In this document: positions 10,661-21,189 of the stretch, piece by piece
How the letters are laid out: each line of letters begins with the position of its first letter
How positions within the stretch are numbered: position 1 is the stretch's first letter
From: Chalara sp. BL73
Taxonomy: Eukaryota; Ascomycota; Leotiomycetes; Helotiales
Length of the DNA: 64,000 nt
Assembly (NCBI GenBank): GCA_918026815.1
Contig: CAKJVC010000143.1
Span: 434,001-498,000, forward strand
Reading direction: 5' to 3'
Made by a program: the position numbers and the translations under genes
Notes under the pieces: model-generated
Seen by the model: only the letters and a program-made list of their open reading frames with translations
Database searches by the model: none
What the model was told of the DNA's origin: nothing

Positions 10661-13600
10661 ATGGCTTTGATCCCCGATCCCACGGCAGACCTGCATTGGT
10701 CTGCCTTCCGTGGAGCAATCCAGGACATTTTTGCAGCAAATGCTGAAGCACACCCAGACAGAACTTGCGTGGTAGAAACTGCTTCGGGGAATGCACCCCG
10801 CAGAGAGTTCACCTATCGTCAGATCAATGAAGCCTCAAATATATTGGCTCACCATCTTGTGAAGTCGGGAATTCAGCGTGGGGAAGTGGTTATGTCTTAC
10901 AGTCATCGAGGTGTGGATCTGGTGGTGACGGTTATGGGGATTCTGAAAGCTGGAGCTACCTTTTCCGTTATTGATCCATCATATCCTCCAGACCGCCAGA
11001 ATATCTATTTAGATGTAGCACGGCCACGAGCATTGGTAGTCATTGACAAAGCTACGCGAGAAGCTGGAGAATTGACTGAGAAAGTGCGAAATTTCATTAA
11101 GGAAAATTTACAACTACGGACTGAAGTGCCAGGTTTAGAACTCAAAGATGACGGCACTCTTGTCGGAGGCATTATTGATGGAAAGGATATTTTCATCGAT
11201 GAATTATCACTCAAGAGTCAAAGCCCAGGGGTTGTTGTGGGACCAGACTCGACTCCAACTCTCTCCTTCACGTCAGGATCCGAAGGCCGACCTAAGGGTG
11301 TTAGAGGACGGCATTATTCACTTGCTTACTACTTTGACTGGATGGCTGAGACTTTCAAACTCTCTAAGAATGATAAATTCACCATGCTAAGTGGAATTGC
11401 CCAGTGAGTTCGCCCCTGGCCACAACTTCTTCTGCTTGCAAACGTCGGAAGTCTTTTCTTGCTGTTTTTGGAACAATGTTTGGATAATTTTCAGTACTAA
11501 TATATTCCCAACTTTAGTGATCCCATACAGCGTGATATTTTTACGCCTCTCTTTTTTGGTGCTCAGTTACTCGTCCCGTCTAAGGATGATATCCAGCATG
11601 AGAGGCTTGCGGAATGGATGAAGGCCCACGGTGCAACAGTCACCCACTTGACACCTGCTATGGGTCAAATATTGGTTGGAGGAGCTAGTGCTAAGTTTCC
11701 TGCCCTTCATCATGCATTTTTTGTTGGAGATATTCTCATTAAGAGAGACTGTAGATCATTACAATCGTTAGCGGACAATGTGTACATTGTCAATATGTAT
11801 GGGACAACTGAGACACAAAGAGCTGTGAGCTATTTTGAGATACCCAGCAAGAGTTCAGAGCCTTCTTATCTTGAAGAAAAACTGGGAAATGTCATTCCAG
11901 CCGGAAAGGGAATGAAAGATGTCCAGATTCTGGTTGTTGATAGAGAGAACCGAGATCGGATTTGCGAAGTTGGCGAGATTGGTGAAATCTACGTAAGGGC
12001 AGCTGGTTTAGCGGAAGGTTACCTCGGAAGCGATGAACTTACCAAAACAAAATTTGTTGATAGTTGGTTTGTGAACAATTCCAAGTGGGTTGAACAGGAT
12101 AAAAATCTCGCCAAGTCATTATCTGATGAGCCTTGGAGAGAATTCTACAAAGGTCCAAGAGATCGAATGTATCGGTCTGGTGATCTAGGTCGATACATGC
12201 CTGATGGAAACGTCGAGTGTGTAGGCCGAGCAGATGATCAAGTCAAAATCCGTGGCTTTAGGATCGAGCTTGGCGAGATTGATAAGTACCTTTCAGACCA
12301 TGACATGGTGCTGGATAATGTCACTCTTGTTCGAAGAAACAAGGATGAGGAACAGACGTTGGTCAGCTATATTGTGCCGGACATGCGAAGGTGGCCGGAG
12401 TGGTTGAAAGTTAATAACCAAAAAGATGATACCTCCGGTGAGGGAATCCAGGGGCGACTTCGTAGGTTCTGGAATCTGGGAGACGACATCAAGAAATATT
12501 TAAGAACGAAACTTCCGTCATATGCGATCCCAGAGGTTATCATCCCCCTTGAAAAGTTCCCCTTGAACCCAAACGGAAAAAAGGACAAGCCTGCTCTGCC
12601 ATTCCCAGATGCTGCACAGCTCGCGGCTGCCCGGCCAGTCGGAAAGTTGGTGGAATTGTCAGAAACCGAGCGCGATACTGCAAGTATTTGGGCGACCTTG
12701 ATCCCAACTATCGACGAGAGAACCATCAGTCCAGATGACTCATTCTTTGATATTGGAGGACACAGTATTCTGGCTCAGCAAATGCTTTTCAAGGTCAACA
12801 AGAAATGGCCAGACTCGAAGATTAATATGAGCGATATCTTCCAAAATCCGACTCTGAGTAGCTTTGCAAGTCAGATTGAGAAAAAATCGTCTTCGGTGAC
12901 TGGTAGCGATCAGGTCGAGAGTGCTGAAGATTATGCAGCTGAAGCAAAGACATTGGTTGAAAGTCTCGCAAAATCCTTCCCATCTGCAGACGAGACAATC
13001 ACACCTACCGCACCTCTTACGGTTTTTCTCACAGGTGCTACTGGATTTCTTGGCGCGTACATTCTCCGTGATCTCCTTAGTCGGCCGCAGCCTATCAAAG
13101 TAGTCGCGCACGTTCGTGCTCTTGATACTACCAAAGCAATAGATCGTGTCATACAAACCTGCCAGGCATATGGAGTCTGGGATCCTTCTTGGAAATCACG
13201 CATTACTTGTGTGACTGGCAATCTTGGAGATCCCCGCCTTGGTCTATCTGAGTCTACTTGGGATCAACTGGCCCAGGAAGTCAACGTTGTTATCCATAAC
13301 GGTGCCTTGGTTCATTGGGTCTACCCATATTCTAACCTCAAGCCGGCAAATGTTCAAGGAACTCTAGACATCCTTGCTCTTTGTGCAGCTGGGAGGCCAA
13401 AACTATTATCTTTCGTCTCTTCAACCTCAGTTCTTGATACTCCTTACTTTGTTGAGCTATCTGCCAAAGGTGGGAAAGGAGTTACTGAGGGTGATGACCT
13501 CTCTGGGAGCGCTACAGGTCTTGGCACCGGATATGGTCAGTCTAAATGGGTGGCAGAATACCTTGTTCGTGCGGCTGGCTCACGAGGGCTTCGTGGGACC

Positions 13601-14308
13601 ATTGTTCGCCCCGGTTACGTTACAGGCGATAAAGACAGTGGTGTCACCAACACCGACGACTTTCTGATACGTATGGCCAAAGGATGTATTCAACTAGGCT
13701 GTCGGCCCAAGATATCAAACACGGTCAATATGGTCCCTGTCAACCATGTGGCCAGAGTTGTGGTGGCAGCTGCATTCAGCCCGGCTAAAAGTCCCTTGGG
13801 TGTTGCGCAAGTGACGAGCCATCCAAGGTTAACCTTCAGCCAGTACCTGGCAACGCTGGAGGCCTATGGATACAACGTTCCGGAGGTGGACTATTCTACC
13901 TGGAAGAAGAAACTAGAGGAATATGCAGCTGCGGAAGGAAAGGAGCAGCATGCTTTGTGAGAATCCCAGATACCAATTTGTGAGATGCTTACTGCTAATG
14001 ATTAACACAGAATGCCATTATATCACTTTGCAACAACAGATCTTCCAGGTGATACCATTGCTCCGGAAATGGATGATGTCAACGCTGCAGCGGCGCTACG
14101 TTCTGATAAAAAGTTCACGGGTGAAGATCTTTCTTCTGGAGGCGCTGTCAACGAAGCAATCATGGGGAAGTATCTATCTTACTTGACCGGCATCGGATTC
14201 GTCTCATTGCCAGAAGGCAAGGGAAAGGAGAATCTACCCGGATCAAATATATCGGCAGAGCAGAAAGCTGCTCTGTTGAGGGTTGGTGGACGCGGTGCTT
14301 TGGTATAA
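10661..14308 (+). CDS. lys2: L-2-aminoadipate reductase (LYS2 type, A-T-R), lacking the N-terminal domain
   Basis: An adenylation-thiolation-reductase enzyme that activates alpha-aminoadipate, holds it on phosphopantetheine and reduces it to the semialdehyde in lysine biosynthesis. Exons are 10661-11403, 11518-13956 and 14011-14308 (1159 residues). Visible are A-domain motif A3 LSFTSGSEGRPKGV, A5 NMYGTTETQRAV, the A10 lysine in NPNGKKDKP, carrier motif DDSFFDIGGHSILAQQ with its serine, the NADPH-binding loop TGATGFLGAYIL and the reductase YGQSK with YxxxK. Close identity to yeast Lys2 runs through all three domains. Yeast Lys2 is about 1390 residues, and this protein begins where residue ~230 of yeast would be, so the N-terminal condensation-like domain is absent. 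It may be a paralogue rather than the housekeeping gene. Confidence 0.93.
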
Positions 14309-14814
14309 TAGATCTTTGTTGGTAGGTTAGACAAAAAAAAAAGAATTTTCAAACGGCCGAGTGCAACCTGGTATGCTCAAAAAATGTGCAAAACCGTGGG
14401 TAGGTGAGAGCCATTTCACGTCTAGTGGTTGTGTTGGGCCAATTTCATTCAAAATGTTCTCATACATTGCCTACCACCACTTCGCCTGGGAAACAACTAG
14501 ATAAAGAGATACCTTTCACTGCAAGGTTTTCATAGGTGGGCGATATCTTCTCTGATTACGAGTTCTTTTGGAGTCCTTACCCGATCGTTCCTGACCTGCA
14601 ACGGATATAGCTCGAGAAAATCGTTCATAGCTTAGATGTTGCTTCCTCATCTGCTAACCTGGCGCCTCCGATTTATGAGTGCCTGCATTCTCTTTCGTTT
14701 CTTCCCCATCACTCTCCGCAATCATTATTCTTCAACACCAAGGACAACAAACTTGCATCAGGCATATACCAGATATACTACCCCACAATTTCTATTATCG
14801 GACAATCGTTAATC
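14309..14814. other. Intergenic region
   Basis: About 500 bp between the reductase stop and the next plus-strand ATG. It contains an A-run just after the reductase stop, in its 3' UTR. Nothing else is recognised. Confidence 0.6.
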
Positions 14815-15882
14815 ATGGTTCAATCCAAGCATGTTGGCAAGCCGATTGGCCATCTCCCACCTGAAAAGCAAGAGCAGTGAGCCATTCTTCAACTCTCCTT
14901 TCTCCCAACCGTCATACTTATTCGCGCCTCCAAACCCCTTGCCTCACAGAGCTAACCCGACCACATAGACAACTTCCCATTCGCCTACGGGCTGGTATCT
15001 TGTCAGATACCGCAGCACACCAAGAGGAAGACCTTATTGTCCTTTCTGATAGCGAAGACGGCAAGGATAAATTCCATCGTAGCTGTGCCCCGAGTCCAAA
15101 TGTTGACAATAGGTAAGTGGTAGTTGGTGATACTGGAACAGAGGCTAGGCATGTAAAAATTCTGCCGCTAATAATCTGCTACTATAGTCTAAGTAAAGAG
15201 ACATACGTAGACCAACCGTTGCGAGATAATGCAACTGCCTTTGGAGGCTATCGTCACGATCAGGCCTCTAGAGAAGTAAGTTGATTTTGCGCCTAGCGTA
15301 TTTGTTTCTTGACTGAGTTTATAATGAGTCTGACAATGCCTGATTAGACCTCAATTACGTCAGAGTCGAGCTCCCAAGCGACGGATGAAACTTGCAGCAG
15401 CTCATTTGAGGATCATCCTAGTCTTGAAGATGAGTGAGTGGAGCCCGGCGACAGTTTCTCATTGTGTATCCTTGTCTTAGGACTTACAATACTAGCTTAC
15501 CTGCTAACTGCTCAATTGAAGTACGTCTGACATTTTCGGGAGACTTGCCCTTGGAACCCTCTTACTTCTCAACGAAGAAGGTGATCCTGTATTCCCCTCG
15601 GAGAACAACCAGCCCGAAGATGCGGATAAGCTCTCCCTTCTATATTTTGGCAACGACGGCAAGTTCGATGTCATGGATGATGAGAGCAAAAGTACATATC
15701 TGAGGGGATTAACGAACGATCATGAATATGAGGAAGATTCGGAGAAGCCTACATATACCCAAACATTGAAGAGAGACCTGGACGGTACTGGAATAGGTTC
15801 GACGGCAGATTTTCCAGGTTCGGCTTGCAAGCGGACGAAGAACGCCAAGAAGCCATATGGAAAGCGTGCTGTGCAGTGCTAA
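14815..15882 (+). CDS. Unrecognised acidic protein with a SUMO-interaction-like motif
   Basis: I read five exons: 14815-14876, 14969-15112, 15188-15275, 15348-15433 and 15522-15882, each junction in phase with good branch points (TGCTAAC before the last acceptor). The product is about 246 residues. Residues 41-54 read EEDLIVLSDSEDGK, a hydrophobic core followed by acids and phosphorylatable serines, which is the classic SUMO-interaction arrangement. A Ser/Thr-rich acidic middle (SESSSQATDETCSSSFEDH) and a basic C-terminus (KRTKNAKKPYGKR) suggesting nuclear import follow. I do not recognise a family. Nuclear and SUMO-related function is inference from the motif alone. Confidence 0.65.
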
Positions 15883-17157
15883 ACATGTATTAGAACGACT
15901 GAGACATTGTGCGCCGGGGAGTTTGAAGCGGAGATGGTCAGCAGATGCATCGTTAATCGTATTCGTAGGAATTGACTTGTTCTATGTTCCATTACCCAAG
16001 TACAACTTAAATTTGACACATTTAGAGAGCTATATCTGAGCCCGTTGTCATTCATCCATCTTAAAAAAAAAAATCTTCAGCCGACTTCCCAGCTAAGGAA
16101 GTCCTCAACCCCGCCCAAGCCTCAAGATCATTCTTCTCCTTCTTAACCAAAACATTTAGGTCAAACCACCTTGGGTTCTCCCAACCTGCAGCAGCCGTCG
16201 AGGTTAACGATTACGGGCGTGCCGTTCTCCTTAAACATGATGCTGCTCGGGTTGATATCGTTGCACACAAGGCCTATGGAATGAAGATGTTTGATTCCCT
16301 CCAATATCCCGTCCAGCGCCGGGACGATGGCCCACGAGAACGCGCCGGCGCGGCCGCTCGATCGGAGCATGGCTTTATTCGAACGACCCGGGTGTCGTCA
16401 TCTCACCAAGCGTTTCCTGAGGCGTGGCGCTTGAAATATAGACCCGGGGGGGGGGGGGCGAGATTCTTCGCTTGCTTGTTGACCCTGTCGTCTTTGCAGA
16501 GACCTCATGCGCGCGCGATCTCGGCGCTTAGGTCCGGATCATGGGGGAAATTTGAGACGGCGCGATGCGAAGGTGGTATTACCCATCAAGGGGGATGCGG
16601 GACGTTGGGGGGAGGGGGAGAAAAAAGGTCTTTATATCGCTGGTCCTGGCGGGGGTCTAAATGTAGTAAACCTGTGAGGGCTTCCAATAGAGAACCTGCT
16701 TCTACGGCGGTTTGGAGCGCCACGGTCCTTGGGCTGTGTTCTGTCGAAAGTTGAAACACTAATAAGGTTAGCAAAATGAGTTTCGTGAACGCCCGTGATC
16801 GAGGGACTCTATGGGAAAAGCTCTGGTCGGTTGGCGCTCAACTGCCATCGGCTCAGGTTGTAAGCCTTTTGAACGATGTGATGGAACGAGAAATCGAAGA
16901 GACAAGACGTGGAAGCAAATGAAGAACACTAAATTGACCAAAGAACTGAATGAATTCGTTTACAGTGTCAGAACAGTGTCGACCACAAAGGAAAATAGCA
17001 ACTCCTGATAGTGACGCCGGTTGACTCCTCCACGTGCTTGTTGTAAAGCCCTGACCAATGTAGAAAACCCCAAAGATATTTTCAGAGAAACATCAAAGCA
17101 AAGTGCCGACCCGAGTAATGTCGACCCCCTTTCAGTAGTATAAAGCGAAACTATCCC
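15883..17157. other. Intergenic region with kinase relic
   Basis: Apart from the kinase pseudogene at 16079-16440, this stretch has a 12-13 bp G-run near 16446-16458 and a 48-codon ATG-initiated frame at 16775-16921 (starts MSFVNARDRG, ends TRRGSK), for which I have no supporting evidence. The stretch 16300-16620 is visibly GC-richer than its surroundings. Confidence 0.5.
16079..16440 (-). pseudogene. Remnant of a fungal protein-kinase-like gene
   Basis: Pieces of a kinase C-lobe are found on the minus strand in different frames. At about 16380-16440 one frame reads SSATPQETLGEMTTPGSFE and then stops. At 16161-16370 another reads GIKHLHSIGLVCNDINPSSI followed by VIVNLDGCC, the catalytic-loop and DFG regions of a fungal kinase subfamily whose usual form is HND-x-NP-x-N and VDFDS. 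At 16079-16160 a third reads GWENPRWF and then EKNDLEAWAGLRTSLAGKSA, the family C-terminus. Segments between them are deleted, and the upstream N-lobe is not seen. Changes at catalytic positions and frameshifts make this a clear relic. Confidence 0.75.
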
Positions 17158-19759
17158 TCACCCATCCATCAGCATGCTGTCGTCTCCTCCTTCTAACTCC
17201 CGCTTGCCTGCCATTACACCACCATTGCCATCGCTATAATAACCCGCCGACATTCCGCCCTCGCGTTCCGTACCGCAGAGGCGATACTCTCCATCTTCTT
17301 TTCGTTCAATAATGCCTTCATCTAGTGCCCACCTTGCCAATAGTTTGTCGACTCCTAACTTGTTGGCCTCGCCTTTCTCCATATGTCGACCGACGTGTTC
17401 CGTCCAGTCATCCCAGCTGCCCGTACCCTCAAATACATTGCTGCAATCGGCCTTCGGGCAGGCAGAGCGTTGAGGCGGTTGCCTCCGGATAACGAGACAG
17501 GTGTTCTGCATTTCTTTAACATGTGTTTCCCACTCGAGCTGTAACTTTGAGTCTCCTTTGGCGATTGCTTTTTTAATAGCAAATGGAGCGTGCATACGGC
17601 GAAGATGTTGGGTAAAAAGATCTTTCCGATTGAATTCGTTGCCTTTGCCTTCCACAGTACCTTGAGGGCAAGAGGAGCATCGATAGTATGTCAAGCAGAG
17701 ATGCTGCGAAGCAATGTGACGCTTCCACTCGTTCTTAGATCCGAAAGTACTTGTGCATCCAGCGAAAGAGAACGCGCAAGGAAATGGTCGAGTATGCGCT
17801 GCCGCAATGTGTTTACGCAACGATGAGGAGTCTTTGAATGGTGCGTGGCTACATAGAGTACATCGTGTGTCTTGTTTTGGGCCTTGTTTCTGGATTGAAC
17901 GCCTAGGCTTAGGCCGTGCGGCCGAGGAGTTGTACTCTGAGTTATATAGGTGTTCCTCGCCTTCGGAATTGCCTAGGTCTTGAGAAGAATCATCCTCTCC
18001 ACCACTTCTCAAGCCCGGCGACTCTTCTGCAATGTTCGAATGATTACGATCGTTTCCCAGGTGATCATGACTCACATGCCGAGGATGGCTCAATGCCTTC
18101 AATTGTTCAGCTGCCTCGTGCATCTCGACAGAATCCTCAACCGCATCTGAATGACCAGGTATTACTGGGGGATCCGGATACATCCCCTGAGAGATCGTAT
18201 TTGGGGTGTCAAGTCCTAGAGGATCATTCCTCAGAGCGTCCTGGCGTAAGGACTCTTGCTGCAGGGAGTCTTGTCTCGAAGTCTCGTGTCGAACCATGAC
18301 TGGTGTCGACGCTGCGGCTTCTCGGGCTTCAAGGAGAATCTTTCCGTCTTCAAGTTCTCTCCTTGTAGCAGCCTTATTATATGGGGAGATACCTCCTATA
18401 AGGTGCTGATATTCAGTTGTCATGTTATGTGAGTTGACATATCCTAGAAAGCAGCAAGTTCGATCCGCAGCAATGACATTCCAGATAGCGATCGGCATTG
18501 AGATTAGAAGAACTGTTGGAGGTCCGTGGAACATGCCTTCAACGGCAATCTTGGCCGCGGCAACTGGTGTATTTTGAAGCCATTGTTTGAAGCTGGTCAT
18601 ATCCTGACTTGGCTCTCCGAGAAAAGTAGTACACACAAGAGCTCTTGGTTCCTCAAAGGTAAGATCTAAGGATGCGTTTATCTTTACGCCACGCGGCTCG
18701 ATTTGGGCAAGAGCATCTGGAGAGTCCAGAGGCGACGGTGCAGGTGGGCCCTGAATCCCTAGCGGCGCTAGAGCGATACTTTGCAAGGTGCCAGGCGTCA
18801 GTGTGAAGCAGACTGGCATCCTTTCATGTGTTGATGCAGCTTTGCTAGCGCCATTCGTGAGCCCAGTATGTTGCAGGAAACCAGTATGTTTTTGCGATAC
18901 AATCTCTTCATGAAGTCGTTGTATGCTGAAAGGACGACCGCTTCCAAGTTTATTAAGTGCCTCCACAAGATGAAATGTGAAGGAATGAGGACCCGGGTCG
19001 CGATTAACATGCTCCGGTGTATATGCGGCGATGGCCTGTTTCACACCAAGAATACCAGCTGTGGCGGCATCAGCAACGGCACAAGTGTCTAAAAGCAATA
19101 GAATATCGGATTGAGCATCTTCAAGGAGGCACCGGATGCCTTCCCATTTAAGTCTGGCAGAGTCTTCTCGCGCATTGCTAGTTTTCAATCAGCCTTGTTT
19201 TTCAGCCGGGTGACACAATATCATACCATGCCCAGTATAAGTGATGGTCAGAACCAACAAATCCATAACCAGCATAATACACAATTAAGAGATGATCGGA
19301 TCGCGCAAACTCTACATGCTGTGCCATCTGCATTGTGAGCTTCACGCTTGGATTCGGACCACTGGGTATGCACCACGACTCGGTCCGGAAGTTGTATCGC
19401 TCGCGAAATACCTTCTGCAGCTGCAGAAGGTCCTGCTCAACACTCATATCGTCCTCCCATCGTAGAAGAAGCACCGATACGCTTGTATATGGCGAACGGT
19501 TGGCTTGCGCATAGAGGAGCATCGCAGCGTCTTGCAGATGGCGAGCGAAGGACTCGAAATCGGTGCGTTCAGGAGGGGCAACATCTTGCACGTTTGGAAT
19601 GGGCTGATAATATGCCTGGGGAGACTGCCAACGCACTGATATTAGTTCATGGTTATTTGATACGGTTGTCAATTGTCATCTTGCCTGTTCATGAAGGGGT
19701 GGATTTTCCGCTATCTTGGGAGCGAGCCTCCTCTTTTTTGAACTTGGTTCGGAAGCCAT
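17158..19759 (-). CDS. Caspase-like domain plus C2H2 zinc fingers, 830 residues
   Basis: Three exons: 19685-19759, 19227-19624 and 17158-19177. The first intron has a GC donor (CAG|GCAAGA), the second GT. The start MASEPSSKKRRLAPK has a nuclear-signal-like KKRRLAPK. Residues ~45-260 form a caspase-type alpha/beta unit: LLIVYYAGYGFV (beta-strand with the site that is normally AGHG) and SDILLLLDTCAVADA with Cys190 at the normal nucleophile position. The expected catalytic His is Tyr145, so peptidase activity is doubtful. The middle is a linker with QDSLQQESLRQDAL repeats. Residues from ~598 hold several C2H2 fingers (CTLC..H..H, CAFSFAGC..H..H, CSSC..H..H, a last finger beginning CPKADC). Related fungal proteins are orphans; a regulatory or cell-death role is inference. 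Confidence 0.85.
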
Positions 19760-21189
19760 TTCAACGAGGAAAACGGGCCTCCGCGTGGGCAATCGCTTGT
19801 GACAGAGTCCAGATCAAGGATACGAATCGCGACAATATGACTATCAATGATGATTGAAGGGTGTGTGAGGGTTTGGACGATGAAGGTTGAATGGAAGTTG
19901 AGACGAGGCTGGCGAAAGGCAAGGCGTTGAAGGCTGTCGACTTCGGCTCCTACCTTAGTGCACCACTAATTTACAGCTGGTGATAGATGACAAGAATGCA
20001 CTTTTGAGTCCCTGTCCTCTTACTTATTACCACTTCCCTCTCCCCCGCAACCTCTTCTACCTGATAATATATTCCCTTTGGTGGCAGTAGGCCTTGTAGC
20101 TCCTTATCAAGAGGCTAGCTATTGTTATGATCTCTTTCTAACATATTGTATCATCGTAGCCCGCCCCCTCAGCCCCCCCCGGGTGCTTTTATCGTTTATG
20201 TTGCGGCGGATCTGGTGATTGATTAATATTATTTTTGGTCTGTGTGTGCATCCTTGTCACTAAAGCATGTTCGTTCTGACGCCTTGGTCCTGTCTACAAC
20301 TGCGTAATCGACAGCCTTTCATCTCCCTCTCCCAGGCTGACTGTCTGCCTTATGAAACCGTTCGCCGAGGCAGAGACGGAGCGCTGGAGACCTCTGCTTT
20401 ACCTGCCGACGCAGCGTTACAATGGGTGCATGCATCTATTGTTTTAGCTTCGAGATGTGCATCCGGCGTACGGCAAGCACATTTGGACAATAATTCAGAA
20501 CAAGTCTTGCTGTCACCTAGTTATGGGGTATTTTTGCCAGAATTCCGGTTTTACGAGTCCCTTCTACACCTTGAACAGATCAGAAAACGAAACAAGATAG
20601 TAGCCGTCCAAAGGAGCATAAATTTCTACACATTGGAAGCTGTTTTACTACTTTTCTACGCGACGTGTCTCCTCAAGTCAACGGAGTGAAGTTTCTTTTT
20701 CCTGAAAAGCACACATTTCATTTCCCATACATAGTGTTAGGTACCAAGAAATCCTCATATAGTTCCTTGCACTTCTTCCCCCCGTATGTAGAATGCAGTT
20801 TGGATTTCGATTTGGATTTAATATTTGATATATATATCCAGGTAATTTCATCTTGAGTGGCGATATTTTCAGTACAAACCAGGATTTCAAGCGAAGAAAT
20901 AAACCTGTTGAAGCTTCTAGAAAATAAGTACCTAAAGTACGCCCTATCGATTTGGCGTGCAATTTGGACACGAAAAGTAGGTCCAACCTACGCTTACGAT
21001 AATACTTGGTGCACTCCAATTTGGCACAAGGCGGCAAAGAAGTATCATCGTGTTGAAGCAACGAGTTTACAAGATCGCATACGGAACCTCAGCCCCCATT
21101 AAATGAAGACTCGAAGCGCGCAATTAGCAGCTTGTAAATGTACGGATTTCTACATCTTTAGAAGTAGGTGGCTGTGCATGCGGAATCTG
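19760..21189. other. Intergenic region upstream of the caspase-like gene
   Basis: About 1.4 kb between divergent-side and 3' ends. A 140-codon frame at 20267-20689 has no recognisable motif or conserved composition and I do not call it. C-run near 20174-20181. Confidence 0.5.

Noticed and set aside
19410..19431. Perfect 22-bp palindrome centred on CAGCTG
   Set aside because: It lies inside the caspase-like coding exon and encodes a normal Leu-Gln stretch (DLLQLQK); probably chance.
19625..19672. Upstream continuation of caspase exon 2 as coding
   Set aside because: It has a TTG and no ATG after a stop; splicing to the ATG exon at 19685-19759 gives a better protein.
20267..20689. 140-residue plus frame
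   Set aside because: No recognisable domain, AT-rich end, isolated; chance frame is likely.
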